From Streptomyces sp. XM4193 (GTDB taxonomy: Bacteria; Actinomycetota; Actinomycetes; Streptomycetales; Streptomycetaceae), in NCBI RefSeq assembly GCF_023072595.1, contig NZ_JALLGK010000001.1, positions 1,054,001 through 1,118,000 of the forward strand: a DNA stretch of 64,000 nt, given 5' to 3'. Every line of letters begins with the position of its first letter. Within the stretch, counting starts at the first letter, position 1. A program made the position numbers and the translations under genes. Below the pieces are notes generated by a model that worked only from the letters and a program-made list of their open reading frames with translations, was not told the origin of the DNA and searched no databases. Shown here piece by piece: positions 52,071 through 61,007 of this stretch.

Positions 52071-52736
52071 ATGACCGCGAAGATCTGCAAGCCGCCGTTC
52101 TCTCCCGACGCCGTGCTGCCCGCGCTGGAGGAGTTCTCCGGAAGCGGCCTGGAGCCGGAGGGCGACTACGACGCCCTGGAGTTCTCCGGCGTCGACCTTG
52201 CGGGGGAGGACGGGCGAGGAGCCCGGTTCCTGGAGTGCGCGCTGCGCGAAGTGAGCCTGGACGAAGCCCTGTTGAAGAACGCCCGGTTTCTCTCCGGTGT
52301 GTGGGAGAGAGTGCGCGGAGTCGGCGTTCAGCTCGCGGGGGCGCAGCTGCGGGACGTCGAGCTCCTCGAGGCGCGGCTCGGCGGAGTGCAGCTGCACGGA
52401 GCGGTGCTGGAGCGGGTGCGGGTGGTGGGCGGCAAGTTCGACTACCTCAACCTGCGCCAGGCCAAGCTGCGGGACGTCTCCTTCGAGGGGTGCGTGCTCG
52501 TCGAGCCCGACCTCGCGGGCGCGGAGCTCCAGCGGGTGAGCTTCCACGACTGCGAGCTCCGGCAGGCCAACCTCGCGCAGGCGACGCTGAGAGACGTCGA
52601 CTTCCGGGGAGCGGCCCGGCTGGAGATCTCCGACGGTTTCGACCGCCTGGCGGGCGCGGTCGTCACCCCCGGCCAACTGCTGGACCTCGCGCCCGCCCTG
52701 GCCGCCCGACTCGGGCTGGTCGTGGCACCTCGGTAG
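52071..52736 (+). CDS. Pentapeptide-repeat-like protein
   Basis: The 221-residue protein has a periodic pattern of Leu/Phe every five residues from about residue 60 to 180 (LAGAQLRDVELLEARLGGVQ, LRQANLAQATLRDVDFRGA), giving the four-sided beta-helix of the pentapeptide family. Such proteins can mimic DNA and protect gyrase. It is divergent from the oxidoreductase gene. No function can be inferred beyond this. The ATG was chosen for family similarity; the ribosome site is weak. Confidence 0.8.
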   Translation: MTAKICKPPFSPDAVLPALEEFSGSGLEPEGDYDALEFSGVDLAGEDGRGARFLECALREVSLDEALLKNARFLSGVWERVRGVGVQLAGAQLRDVELLEARLGGVQLHGAVLERVRVVGGKFDYLNLRQAKLRDVSFEGCVLVEPDLAGAELQRVSFHDCELRQANLAQATLRDVDFRGAARLEISDGFDRLAGAVVTPGQLLDLAPALAARLGLVVAPR

Positions 52737-52763
52737 CCCGGCACGGGCCGACGGCGGGAGGGG

Positions 52764-53261
52764 TCAGACCCTCGGGAAGCGTCCGAGCAGGTCCCAGATC
52801 GCGGGGTTGTCGCCCAGGCCCTCGTGCAGATCGGTCAGGTCGGCGACCAGATCGTGCAGAAAGTCCCTGGCCTCGCGCCGCAGCGCGGTGTGGTTCAGGT
52901 TCAGCGGCGGCTCCTCGCGCGGCTGCCAGTCCGCGCCGACCTCCACCCAGCCGAACCGCCGCCGGAAGTGGAGGCGTTCGGCGGACTCGGTGAGATCCAG
53001 CTCCGCGGTCTGCACGCCGGCGGCTCTGCTGCCGAGCGGGTCGCGGTCGAGCTGCTCGACGACGTCGCACAGCGCCCAGGCGAAGTCCAGCACGGGCACC
53101 CAGCCACGGGAGGTGGACAGTTCGCGGTCGGTGGAGACGTCGGCCAGATAGACGTCGCCGCAGAAGAGGTCGTACCGCAGCATCCGTGTGTCCGCCTGCC
53201 GGTAGTCGGTCTGCGGCGGGTCCGGGTAGCGGCGGGAGAGGGAGTAGCCGAGGTCGATCAC
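52764..53261 (-). CDS. Conserved hypothetical protein (immunity-like size and composition)
   Basis: This 165-residue acidic protein has no signal peptide and no membrane helix. The sequence (DLFCGDVYLADVSTDRELS, GWVPVLDFAWALCDVVEQL, RFGWVEVGADW) shows regular beta strands and helices, in the style of small immunity or DUF-type proteins found singly in Streptomyces. I do not recognise the family. It starts with GTG and converges with the pentapeptide gene across 27 bp. Confidence 0.7.
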   Translation of the reverse strand: MIDLGYSLSRRYPDPPQTDYRQADTRMLRYDLFCGDVYLADVSTDRELSTSRGWVPVLDFAWALCDVVEQLDRDPLGSRAAGVQTAELDLTESAERLHFRRRFGWVEVGADWQPREEPPLNLNHTALRREARDFLHDLVADLTDLHEGLGDNPAIWDLLGRFPRV

Positions 53262-53409
53262 CGGGCGATCGTACGCACCCGGCGGCGGCGATCCGGCCCT
53301 GCCCGGGGTGCTCGGCCCGCGAACCCAGGTGCGGCCCGCCGCTCGCCGTGCCCGGTCCGGCGCGACCGGACTGCCCGTGCCGCCGCCGGCACGTAGGGGC
53401 GGACAAGGA

Positions 53410-53447
53410 GAAGAGGGGGCTCCGACCGCAGCCGGAACCCCCTCTTC
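53410..53447. terminator. Hairpin terminator after terD
   Basis: Outer 10-bp arms (53410-53419 and 53438-53447) and a further inner stem form a long hairpin about 28 bp past the TerD stop. Confidence 0.82.
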
Positions 53448-53475
53448 AGCGCCGTGCGCCGGCGCGAGGCGTGAC

Positions 53476-54051
53476 TCAGACGTTGACGCCGAAGTCCTGG
53501 GCGATGCCCACGAGGCCGGAGGCGTAGCCCTGGCCGATGGCGCGGAACTTCCACTCGGCGCCGTTGCGGTACATCTCGCCGAAGACCATGGCGGTCTCGG
53601 TGGCGGCGTCCTCGCTCAGGTCGTAACGGGCGATCTCCGCCTCGCCGGCCTGGTTGAGCACGCGGATGTAGGCGTTGCGCACCTGGCCGAAGTTCTGGCT
53701 GCGGGACTCGGCCTCGTAGATGGAGACCGGGAAGACGATCTTGTCGACCTCGGCCGGCAGCAGCGAGAGGTCGATCTTGATCTGCTCGTCGTCGCCGTCG
53801 CCCTCGCCCGTGACGTTGTCACCGGTGTGGGTGATCGCCTGCTCCGGCGAGACCTTGTTGTTGAAGAAGATGAAGTGCTGGTCGGAGAAGACCTTGCCGG
53901 CCGCGTTGACAGCGATGGCGCTGGCGTCGAGGTCGAAGTCAGTGCCGGTCGTCGTCCGGACGTCCCAGCCCAGGCCGACGGTGACCGCGGTGAGGCCCGG
54001 GGCCTCCTTGGTGAGCGATACGTTGCCGCCCTTGGACAGGCTCACAGCCAT
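53476..54051 (-). CDS. TerD-family calcium-binding stress protein
   Basis: The 191-residue protein starts [15 protein letters not shown] and shows the TerD motifs FDLDASA and acidic [18 protein letters not shown], which bind calcium. TerD proteins are linked to tellurite resistance, envelope stress and normal morphology in Streptomyces. It stands alone here. The gene is probably a monocistron ended by the downstream hairpin. Confidence 0.93.
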   Translation of the reverse strand: MAVSLSKGGNVSLTKEAPGLTAVTVGLGWDVRTTTGTDFDLDASAIAVNAAGKVFSDQHFIFFNNKVSPEQAITHTGDNVTGEGDGDDEQIKIDLSLLPAEVDKIVFPVSIYEAESRSQNFGQVRNAYIRVLNQAGEAEIARYDLSEDAATETAMVFGEMYRNGAEWKFRAIGQGYASGLVGIAQDFGVNV

Positions 54052-54251
54052 GGGAAAAGTCCCTCTCTTGTCGATCCGTGCATCGGCGTCCGTGCTGCCG
54101 ACGACGGTACATTCACTGAGTCCAACGCCTGTGCCGTATGCGCTGGTTCCTGCCCACGCCCAAGAAGTCGGCGAAAAACCCGGACACTTGGCCGGAGTCC
54201 GCTCTCGGTTAAGGGGATGCGCGGCCGCGTGGCGGGCGCAATCATGGACAC

Positions 54252-54680
54252 ATGTCCGGTCCCTACTTCATCCGTGGCTCCGTCGCGCTTCCCGAGTCCG
54301 AGCTCTCCTGGCGTTTCAGCAGGTCCTCCGGACCGGGCGGCCAGCACGTCAACACCTCGGACAGCCGCGCCGAGGTGCTCTTCGACCTCGCGGGCACCGA
54401 GGCGCTGCCGCAGGTGTGGAAGGAACGTGCGCTGGAGCGGCTGTCCGGCCGGCTGACCGACGGCGTGCTCGCGGTGAGGTCCGGAGAGCACCGTTCGCAG
54501 TGGCGCAACCGGGAGGCGGCGTGCGTACGGATGGCCGCGCTGCTCGCGGAGGCCACGGCGCCTCCGCCGCCGCAGCGCCGGGCGCGCAAGACCCCGCGCG
54601 GGCTCGTGGAGCGCCGCCTGCGGAACAAGAAGCACCGCGCCGACATCAAGCGCGGCCGGTCCGGTCGCGACTGGGGCTAG
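54252..54680 (+). CDS. arfB: ArfB-like peptidyl-tRNA hydrolase
   Basis: The 142-residue protein has the release-factor motif GGQ in [18 protein letters not shown] (about 30) and the basic C-terminal tail ([21 protein letters not shown]) that enters the mRNA channel of stalled ribosomes. It releases peptides from ribosomes stuck on truncated mRNA. It precedes nagK on the same strand with a gap of about 100 bp that holds the DasR-type site. Confidence 0.92.
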   Translation: MSGPYFIRGSVALPESELSWRFSRSSGPGGQHVNTSDSRAEVLFDLAGTEALPQVWKERALERLSGRLTDGVLAVRSGEHRSQWRNREAACVRMAALLAEATAPPPPQRRARKTPRGLVERRLRNKKHRADIKRGRSGRDWG

Positions 54681-54744
54681 CGCCGGGCGCGACCGGACCG
54701 GCCCCCGCACGTCGGGCCGGCGCCGGTTTCGCCGGGAATCGCAT

Positions 54745-54760
54745 AGTGGACTAGACCTGT
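54745..54760. promoter_or_regulatory. DasR-type dre site before nagK
   Basis: The 16-mer AGTGGACTAGACCTGT differs from the symmetrical dre pattern (AxTGGTCTAGACCAxT) at only two or three positions and has the CTAGAC core. It lies 22 bp before the nagK start, where a GntR-type repressor would block transcription. N-acetylglucosamine metabolism under DasR is the known setting. Confidence 0.75.
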
Positions 54761-54782
54761 GGGTCTGGGTGAGACTACCCCG

Positions 54783-55715
54783 GTGAGATACGTCATCGCC
54801 CTGGACGTGGGCGGCACCGGGATGAAGGCCGCGCTGATGCGCGCCGACGGTGACCTGCTGTTCCAGGACCGCCGCCCGACCCCGCGCGAACAGGGGCCCG
54901 AGACGATCGCCGCGGCAGTCCTCGACTTCGCGGACGCGCTCCGCCGCACCGGCGTCGAGCGGTACGGCGAGAGCCCGGCCGCCGCCGGCGTCGCCGTACC
55001 GGGGATCCTCGACGAGGCCGCGGGCGTGGTGCGCTACGCCGCCAACCTGGGCTGGCGCGATCTGCCGATCCGTGCGCTGCTCGCCGAACGGCTGGGCGTG
55101 CCCGTCGCGTTGGGACACGACGTGCGCACCGGAGGGCTCGCCGAGGGACGGCTCGGCGCGGGCGAGGGCGTGGACCGCTTCCTCTTCGTCGCGCTGGGCA
55201 CCGGCATCTCGGGCGCCATCGGCATCGACGGCCGGGTAGAGCCGGGCGCGCACGGCGGCGCCGGCGAGATCGGGCATGTGGTGGTGCGCCCCGGCGGGCC
55301 GCGCTGCGGCTGCGGCCAGCACGGCTGCCTGGAGGCGATCGCCTCCGCCGCCGCGGTCGGCCGCGCCTGGGCCGCGGCGAGCGGCGAGGCGCAGGCCACC
55401 GCCGAGCACGCCGCGCGGGCGGTGGCCGCGGGCGACCCCCGCGCCGAGAAGGTGTGGGCGGAGGCGGTGGACGCGCTGGCCACCGGCCTGGTGAGCGCGC
55501 TGACGCTGCTCGACCCGCGCACCGTCGTCGTGGGCGGCGGACTGGCCGAGGCGGGCGAGACGCTGTTCGCCCCGCTGCGCGCGGCCGTCGAATCACGGGT
55601 GACCTTCCAGCAGCTTCCCCCGATCGTGCCGGCCGCACTGGGCGACGCGGCCGGCTGCCTGGGCGCGGGACTCCTCGCCTGGGACCTACTCTCCGTGGAG
55701 GTGGCGAGCCGATGA
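54783..55715 (+). CDS. nagK: ROK-family sugar kinase, probable N-acetylglucosamine kinase
   Basis: The 310-residue ROK kinase has the phosphate-binding start IALDVGGTGMKAAL, the conserved GTGISGAI and EIGHVVV, and the zinc knuckle CGCGQHGCLEAIAS. It phosphorylates glucose-like sugars; the overlap with nagA and the DasR site before it point to N-acetylglucosamine. The GTG at 54783 was chosen over one at 54759 because family similarity begins here and the DasR site would otherwise overlap the coding region. Confidence 0.9.
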   Translation: MRYVIALDVGGTGMKAALMRADGDLLFQDRRPTPREQGPETIAAAVLDFADALRRTGVERYGESPAAAGVAVPGILDEAAGVVRYAANLGWRDLPIRALLAERLGVPVALGHDVRTGGLAEGRLGAGEGVDRFLFVALGTGISGAIGIDGRVEPGAHGGAGEIGHVVVRPGGPRCGCGQHGCLEAIASAAAVGRAWAAASGEAQATAEHAARAVAAGDPRAEKVWAEAVDALATGLVSALTLLDPRTVVVGGGLAEAGETLFAPLRAAVESRVTFQQLPPIVPAALGDAAGCLGAGLLAWDLLSVEVASR

Positions 55716-56869
55716 CCGAGTCGGGCCGCACGTTGTTGACCGGCGCTCGTCTCGTCACCCCCGAAGGGGTGCTGGAGGACGGCGAGTTGGCGGCCGCGGG
55801 CGGACGCATCGCCTATGTCGGCTCCGGCTCGGGAGCCCCCGCGCCCGGTGCGGTCGACCTGACCGGCCACTGGGTCGTGCCGGGCTTCGTCGATCTGCAC
55901 AACCACGGCGGTGGCGGCGGCTCGTTCACCTCCGGCGACGCCGAGAGCGTGCTGACCGGCGTGCGCACCCACCGGCTGCACGGGACGACGACGACCGTCG
56001 CCTCGACCGTCACCGGCGATCTGGACGTGCTGGCCCGCCAGTCGGCGCTGCTCTCCGAGCTGGTCGAGCAGGGCGATCTGGCAGGCGTCCACTTCGAGGG
56101 GCCGTTCATCTCGCCGTGTCGCAAGGGCGCCCACGCCGAGGAGCTGCTGCGCCACCCCGACCCGGCCGAGGTGCGCAAGCTGCTGGAAGCGGCGCGCGGC
56201 ACGGCCCGGATGATGACGCTCGCGGCCGAACTCCCGGGCGGGCTGGACTCCGTACGGCTGCTGGCCGAGCACGGAGTGATCGCCGCGATCGGCCACACCG
56301 ACGCGACCTACGAGCAGACCCGCGAGGCGATCGAGGCCGGTGCCACCGTCGCCACCCACCTCTTCAACGCGATGCCGCCGCTGCACCACCGCGAGCCCGG
56401 CCCCATCGCGGCGCTGCTGGAGGACGAGCGCGTCACGGTCGAGCTGATCAACGACGGTGTGCATCTCCACCCGTCCGTCACCGAGTTGGCGTTCCGCTCC
56501 GCCGGCGCGGACCGGGTCGCCTTCGTCACGGACGCGATGGACGCGGCCGGTTTCGGCGACGGCACCTACCGGCTCGGGGCCATGGACGTCACCGTCGTGG
56601 ACGGAGTCGCCCGGGTGCCGGACGGCTCCATCGCGGGCTCCACGCTGACCCTGGACGTCGCGCTGCGGCGCGCGGTGACGGTCGACGCACTGCCGATCGA
56701 GGACGCGGTGCGTGCGCTGTCGGCCAACCCGGCCAGGCTGCTCGGTCTGGACGACCGGGTCGGCTCGCTCACCGCGGGCAAGGACGCCGATCTCGTGGTG
56801 CTGGACGCGGAGTTCACCCTGCGCGGCGTGCTACGCAAGGGCGAGTGGGTGGTCGACCCCACCGGCTGA
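55712..56869 (+). CDS. nagA: N-acetylglucosamine-6-phosphate deacetylase
   Basis: The 385-residue amidohydrolase has the metal motif in PGFVDLHNHGGGGGSF (about 60), HFEGPFISPCRKGAH, the second His block IGHTDAT and HLFNAMPPLHHREPG, and the catalytic Asp in FVTDAMDAAG. It removes acetate to give glucosamine-6-phosphate, feeding glycolysis and the DasR signal. The ATG overlaps the kinase stop by 4 bp. Confidence 0.95.
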   Translation: MTESGRTLLTGARLVTPEGVLEDGELAAAGGRIAYVGSGSGAPAPGAVDLTGHWVVPGFVDLHNHGGGGGSFTSGDAESVLTGVRTHRLHGTTTTVASTVTGDLDVLARQSALLSELVEQGDLAGVHFEGPFISPCRKGAHAEELLRHPDPAEVRKLLEAARGTARMMTLAAELPGGLDSVRLLAEHGVIAAIGHTDATYEQTREAIEAGATVATHLFNAMPPLHHREPGPIAALLEDERVTVELINDGVHLHPSVTELAFRSAGADRVAFVTDAMDAAGFGDGTYRLGAMDVTVVDGVARVPDGSIAGSTLTLDVALRRAVTVDALPIEDAVRALSANPARLLGLDDRVGSLTAGKDADLVVLDAEFTLRGVLRKGEWVVDPTG

Positions 56870-57048
56870 GCCGGCGACCGACGAGCCGCGGAGGAGCCCG
56901 GCGCCTCGGCCGGACGAGGCGCCGAACCGGCGGGGCGCCCAGCCGGGGTTCACCGGCCGGCTGCGGCGTCGTACGGCAGCAGCGCCGGCCGGCCGCGGTG
57001 GCGTCGTACGGCAGTGGCGTCTGCGGCTCCGGCTGCCGGTGACGCGAA

Positions 57049-57080
57049 CGAGCCGCGCACCCCTCGGGGCACGCGGCTCG
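57049..57080. terminator. Hairpin terminator
   Basis: Nine-bp arms (57049-57057 and 57072-57080) enclose an inner four-bp stem (60-63 with 66-69), 24 bp past the leftward CBM gene stop and between convergent genes. Confidence 0.75.
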
Positions 57081-57104
57081 GCTCGCAGTACGGGCCCGGG
57101 GCGG

Positions 57105-58037
57105 CTACTTCTTCACGTGGCCCTTCTCCAGCCAGATGCGGTCCATCGCGACGCCGCACTGCTCGGCCTTGTCGCCGCAGGCGATCCGGATGTCGTTGGT
57201 GCCCTTCTTGAGCTCCACCCAGGCGTACGTCTGGGTCCAGCCCTTGGCCCAGTCGCCCTCCTCGGCACCGGCGTAGTTGCTGAAGCGCGCCGAGTAGGGG
57301 GAGGCGTCGTTGGCCGAGACCTGGAGGCTCATGTCCTTGCCCGGCACGGTGTAGCCGACGAAGACGGTGTACTCCCCGTCCTCCTCGACCTCCGGCTGCC
57401 ACAGGGCGGCCGAGCCCTCCTTGAAACCGTGGATGTACGAGCCGTCCTTGGCGCGCGAGCCCTCCACGTCGCTGGCGACCACGGGGCCGTTCTCCAGGCG
57501 GAGGCTGGAGCCGTTCTCCTGGGGGAGCGGACGCTCCTCGTCCTCCTCCGGCGGGGCGTCGTCCGGGTCGGGACCCTCGTCCTCGCCCTTGCCCGCGTCG
57601 GCGGACTCCGAGGCACCCGGGTCGGCTCCGGCCTTGTCGTCGTCGCCGTCGCTGAAGGCGAAGGCGGCACCGACGCCGAGGATCACGGCGCCGACGACCG
57701 CGAGGGCGCCGATCAGCAGGCCGTTGCGACGGGCCGGCTCCTGGTTCGCACGACCGGCCGCACGGCGACCGGGGCCACCGGGGCCGCCCTGACCGCCCTG
57801 GCCACCGCCGGGCTGCGTTTCGGGAGCTGCGTAGTACGGGTTCGGGGACTGGTCCGGCTGCGGACGCTGCTGCTGCCCGTAGCGGCGGTCACCGACCGCT
57901 CTGACCTCGTTGTACGACCTGCGCGGGCTGTTCGCCTGCTGTCCCTGGGCGGAGGGCGCACCGTTCTCGGACCGGTACAGATAGCCGAACGGGTCGTCGC
58001 CCTCCGGCGGGTTCGTACCGTTGTTTCCGGCGGTCAT
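57105..58037 (-). CDS. Membrane protein with a C-terminal carbohydrate-binding-like domain
   Basis: The 310-residue protein has a disordered Gln/Pro/Gly-rich cytoplasmic part, one membrane helix (GLLIGALAVVGAVILGVGAAF, about 108), an acidic spacer and a C-terminal domain (residues 175-310) with the look of CBM6/35 modules (SYIHGFKEGSAALWQPEV, YTVFVGYTVPG, DIRIACGD, AMDRIWL). It should display a sugar- or glycan-binding domain outside the cell. No enzyme domain is present. A GAGGAG ribosome site is 8 nt before the ATG. Confidence 0.82.
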   Translation of the reverse strand: MTAGNNGTNPPEGDDPFGYLYRSENGAPSAQGQQANSPRRSYNEVRAVGDRRYGQQQRPQPDQSPNPYYAAPETQPGGGQGGQGGPGGPGRRAAGRANQEPARRNGLLIGALAVVGAVILGVGAAFAFSDGDDDKAGADPGASESADAGKGEDEGPDPDDAPPEEDEERPLPQENGSSLRLENGPVVASDVEGSRAKDGSYIHGFKEGSAALWQPEVEEDGEYTVFVGYTVPGKDMSLQVSANDASPYSARFSNYAGAEEGDWAKGWTQTYAWVELKKGTNDIRIACGDKAEQCGVAMDRIWLEKGHVKK

Positions 58038-58134
58038 CGCCTGCTCTCCTCATACGGCATCCGGCATTCGGCTGACGCGCCGCAGCCTACCGCTTTCGGA
58101 CGAACGCTCGATGCCGGTGACCGCTCCGCGGGAC

Positions 58135-59763
58135 TCAGCCGGCGCGCCGATGGGCCTTGGAACGTGACCGCTTTTCGACGTACATGCGCTGGTCAGCGGA
58201 TTGCAGTACGTCTTCGGCCGACATGCCGCAGGCCGCCCATCCGATCCCGAAACTTGCCCCTACGCGCACCGAGCGCCCTTCGACCCGTATCGGCGGAATG
58301 ATCGCGTTGCGCAGCCGCAGCGCGAGATCGGCCGCGTCCGGGGCGCCGAGCCCGTCGGCGAGCACGACGAACTCGTCGCCGCCGAGCCGGGCGACGGTGT
58401 CGTTGTCCCGCACCTGGCCCGCCAGCCGCCGCGCCACCTCGATCAGTACGGCGTCGCCGCAGTGGTGGCCGAAGCGGTCGTTGATCGACTTGAAGCCGTC
58501 CAGATCGCAGAAGAGCACCGCGAGCCCCTTCTCGGAGGGGTCGTCGCTCTCCGGGGCGGTCAGATGCTCGTGGTGGTTGTCGAAGGCGCCCAGCGCGGCC
58601 TGCGGCTGGTCGAACGCCTCGGCGGCGAAGGCGTACGTCTCGGCCTGCGCGTCGAAGAAGTCCTGTACGGAGGTGCCGGCCGGCAGCGGGCGCTCGCACA
58701 GCCGGGCGGAGAGCCGGGCGCGCAGCTCGGCGCTGTTCGGCAGTCCGGTCAGCGAGTCGTGGCTGGCGCGGTGGGCGAGTTGGAGCTCGTGGCGCTTGCG
58801 CTCCTCGATGTCCTCGACGTGGGTGAGGAGGAAGCGGGGGCCGTCCGCGGTGTCGGCGACCACGGAGTTGCGCAGCGAGACCCATATGTAGGAGCCGTCC
58901 CGCCGGTTGAGCCGCAGCTCGGCGCGACCGCCCTCGGCGGAGGTGCGCAGCAGGGTGCCGACGTCCTCGGGGTGCACGAGGTCGGAGAAGCTGTAGCGCC
59001 GCATCATCGAGGCGGGCCTGCCGAGCAGCCGGCAGAGCGCGTCGTTCGTCTTGATCAGCCGGCCCCGCTCGTCGCCGCCCATCTCGGCTATCGCCATACC
59101 GCTCGGCGCGTACTCGAACGCCTGGCGGAAGCTCTCCTCGCTGGCGCGCAGCGCCTGCTGCTCCCGCTCCAGCCGGACCAGGGCGCGCTGCATGTTGGAG
59201 CGCAGCCGCGAGTTGTTGATCGCCACGGCGGACTGGAAGGCGTACATCTGCAGGGCGTCGCAGCCCCAGGGGCCCGGGCGGCGCCCGTCCACCGGCTTGT
59301 CGACGGATATCACCCCGATCAGCTCGCCGTCGGGGGAGTACATCGGCGCGAAGAGCCGGTCCATCGGGTGCCACTCGCCGGCGAACTGCGGTGCCGGCGC
59401 GGTGTGGTGCCACTGCGGCACGTCGTCCTCGTCGAGCACCCAGCCGTCGGTGTACGGGATGAAGCGCAGCTCGCCCCAGACCTCGCCCATGCTCAGCCTG
59501 CGCTCCCAGGACGCGCGGGAGCCGACGCGGCCGGCCATCATCGCCTCCGCCGCCTGGCTGCCGCTGATGGCGGCGACCACCAGATCGCCGTCCTGACGCA
59601 CCAGGTTGACGGCGGCGAGCTCGAAACCGAGGCCGGAGACGACGCCGTCCGCGACGGCCTGGAGAGTGTCGGCGAGGCTGCGCGCGCTGTTGAGCTGCGC
59701 AACCGACTGGTGCAGTTGGCGCAGTGTCGCGAGGTGAACGTAGGGCTCCGAGTCGGTGTCCAT
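58135..59763 (-). CDS. cdgB: Diguanylate cyclase with GAF and PAS domains (CdgB-like)
   Basis: The 542-residue protein has an N-terminal GAF domain (about 10-195), a PAS/PAC domain (about 215-335) and a GGDEF domain with an intact active site (RLGGDEFVVLADG, about 475). There is no EAL domain, so it makes c-di-GMP. This layout and its place next to nagK-nagA match S. coelicolor CdgB, a BldD-controlled enzyme that affects development. The gene symbol rests on that match from memory. The GGDEF domain contains an insert between DSLTGL and LFCDLDGF. Confidence 0.88.
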   Translation of the reverse strand: MDTDSEPYVHLATLRQLHQSVAQLNSARSLADTLQAVADGVVSGLGFELAAVNLVRQDGDLVVAAISGSQAAEAMMAGRVGSRASWERRLSMGEVWGELRFIPYTDGWVLDEDDVPQWHHTAPAPQFAGEWHPMDRLFAPMYSPDGELIGVISVDKPVDGRRPGPWGCDALQMYAFQSAVAINNSRLRSNMQRALVRLEREQQALRASEESFRQAFEYAPSGMAIAEMGGDERGRLIKTNDALCRLLGRPASMMRRYSFSDLVHPEDVGTLLRTSAEGGRAELRLNRRDGSYIWVSLRNSVVADTADGPRFLLTHVEDIEERKRHELQLAHRASHDSLTGLPNSAELRARLSARLCERPLPAGTSVQDFFDAQAETYAFAAEAFDQPQAALGAFDNHHEHLTAPESDDPSEKGLAVLFCDLDGFKSINDRFGHHCGDAVLIEVARRLAGQVRDNDTVARLGGDEFVVLADGLGAPDAADLALRLRNAIIPPIRVEGRSVRVGASFGIGWAACGMSAEDVLQSADQRMYVEKRSRSKAHRRAG

Positions 59764-59972
59764 CGCCTCCCCTGTTTACCGCTCAACCGCCAGAAGTCAC
59801 TCTTCCGGGTGTCTCCGCCACTGAATCACAGCGAGCTGTTCACTCGGTACACAGGGTCAACAATTAATGCGTTCTGTGACTCAAGTCACGAAGCGGGTAC
59901 GGGGATTGACCATCCAGCGCTCCGATGCGGCCCGGGCGTGCGGTCCTAGGACCCGCTTCCGTCGAAGGACCG

Positions 59973-60575
59973 ATGCGCCAGGTCGCGGCGGCGATCTACG
60001 GTTCTGGGGTGTATCCGACGACCGAGCAGCCGGCCCACCACCCCTCCGAGGCGGACACCCCCCATCCTGAGGGGGTGAGCACAGAACACTTCCGTGCCGC
60101 GATGTCGCGGCTCGCGTCCGGGGTGGTGCTGGTCACCGGCCACGACGAGGAGGACGGTCCGCGCGGTTCCGATGTCGGGATGACCGCGACCGCCTTCGTC
60201 TCGGTGTCGCTGGAGCCTCCTCTGGTGCTGCTCAGCGTGCGCACCGAGTCCCGGATGGACGAGCTGCTGGAGCGCCAACCGCTCTGGGCCGCCTCGCTGT
60301 TGACCGAGGGGCAGCGGCAGACCGCCGGCCGGTTCGCGATGAAGGGCCGGCTCAGCGACCGGCTCATGTTCCAGGAAACCCCGCACGTGCGCGGCGAGTT
60401 CTCCGGTGCGCCGCTGCTCGACGGCGCGCTCGCACAGCTGGAGTGCCGCACCGAGCAGCGGGTCGCGGCCGGCGACCACACGCTGCTCGTCGCCCGGGTG
60501 CTGAACACGGTGCTGCCCGGCGGCCAGGGCGGTCCGCTGACGTACTTCCAGGGCCGGTACCGCGGGCTCGCCTGA
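59973..60575 (+). CDS. Flavin reductase-like FMN-binding protein
   Basis: The 200-residue protein has the flavin reductase domain from about residue 40 (RLASGVVLVTG, SDVGMTATAFVSVSLEPPLVL, GRFAMKGRLSDR). It probably supplies reduced flavin to a monooxygenase or acts on another small substrate; no monooxygenase is adjacent. It is divergent from cdgB. The ATG was chosen because GAAGGA lies just upstream; later GTG codons at 60009 and 60076 are possible starts. Confidence 0.85.
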   Translation: MRQVAAAIYGSGVYPTTEQPAHHPSEADTPHPEGVSTEHFRAAMSRLASGVVLVTGHDEEDGPRGSDVGMTATAFVSVSLEPPLVLLSVRTESRMDELLERQPLWAASLLTEGQRQTAGRFAMKGRLSDRLMFQETPHVRGEFSGAPLLDGALAQLECRTEQRVAAGDHTLLVARVLNTVLPGGQGGPLTYFQGRYRGLA

Positions 60576-61007
60576 CGAGCGCGCGGACCGACCCCGCGGA
60601 CCGACCCCGCGGCGCGGACACACGACCGACTGTCGGGCGACCGGCTCTCGGCTCTCCGTCGGCGGACGGCGGGACGGCGGACGGCGGGACGGCGGTCACG
60701 GGTGGCGGACGGGGTGGTTCCGGAGATGTGCGGGCCGATCCGGAAGCGCGTCAACGCGCCGCTGAGCAGGCCGGATTCGGTCCGTCCGGAACTGATCGCG
60801 GTCGTGGTCTGGACCTGAGGCGGAGCGGACGGGAGACTCGTGCACCGTACGGGTATGTGAAGAACAGGTGTACGCGCCGGCTCGCACGCCCGTACCAGGA
60901 GTGGCCGGTCGACGCGTTCGACGCCCAGCCGGCCTCGATCGAAAGTCGGTGCTGCGGCGAGCCCCGGGCACGTTGCGCACGCAGGTAGTGCGAAGGAGCG
61001 GTTCGCG
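60576..61007. other. 432-bp intergenic region before the binding-protein gene
   Basis: No supported gene. It includes a 15-bp unit repeated exactly at 60661-60675 and 60676-60690. The part from 60840 to 61000 should contain the promoter of the sugar-binding protein, but I see no clear -35/-10 pair. Confidence 0.55.

Noticed and set aside
59876..59889. BldD site at a GTGAC...GTCAC repeat upstream of cdgB
   Set aside because: The spacing between half-sites is 4 nt, not the 5 nt of the BldD pattern, so I cannot support it.
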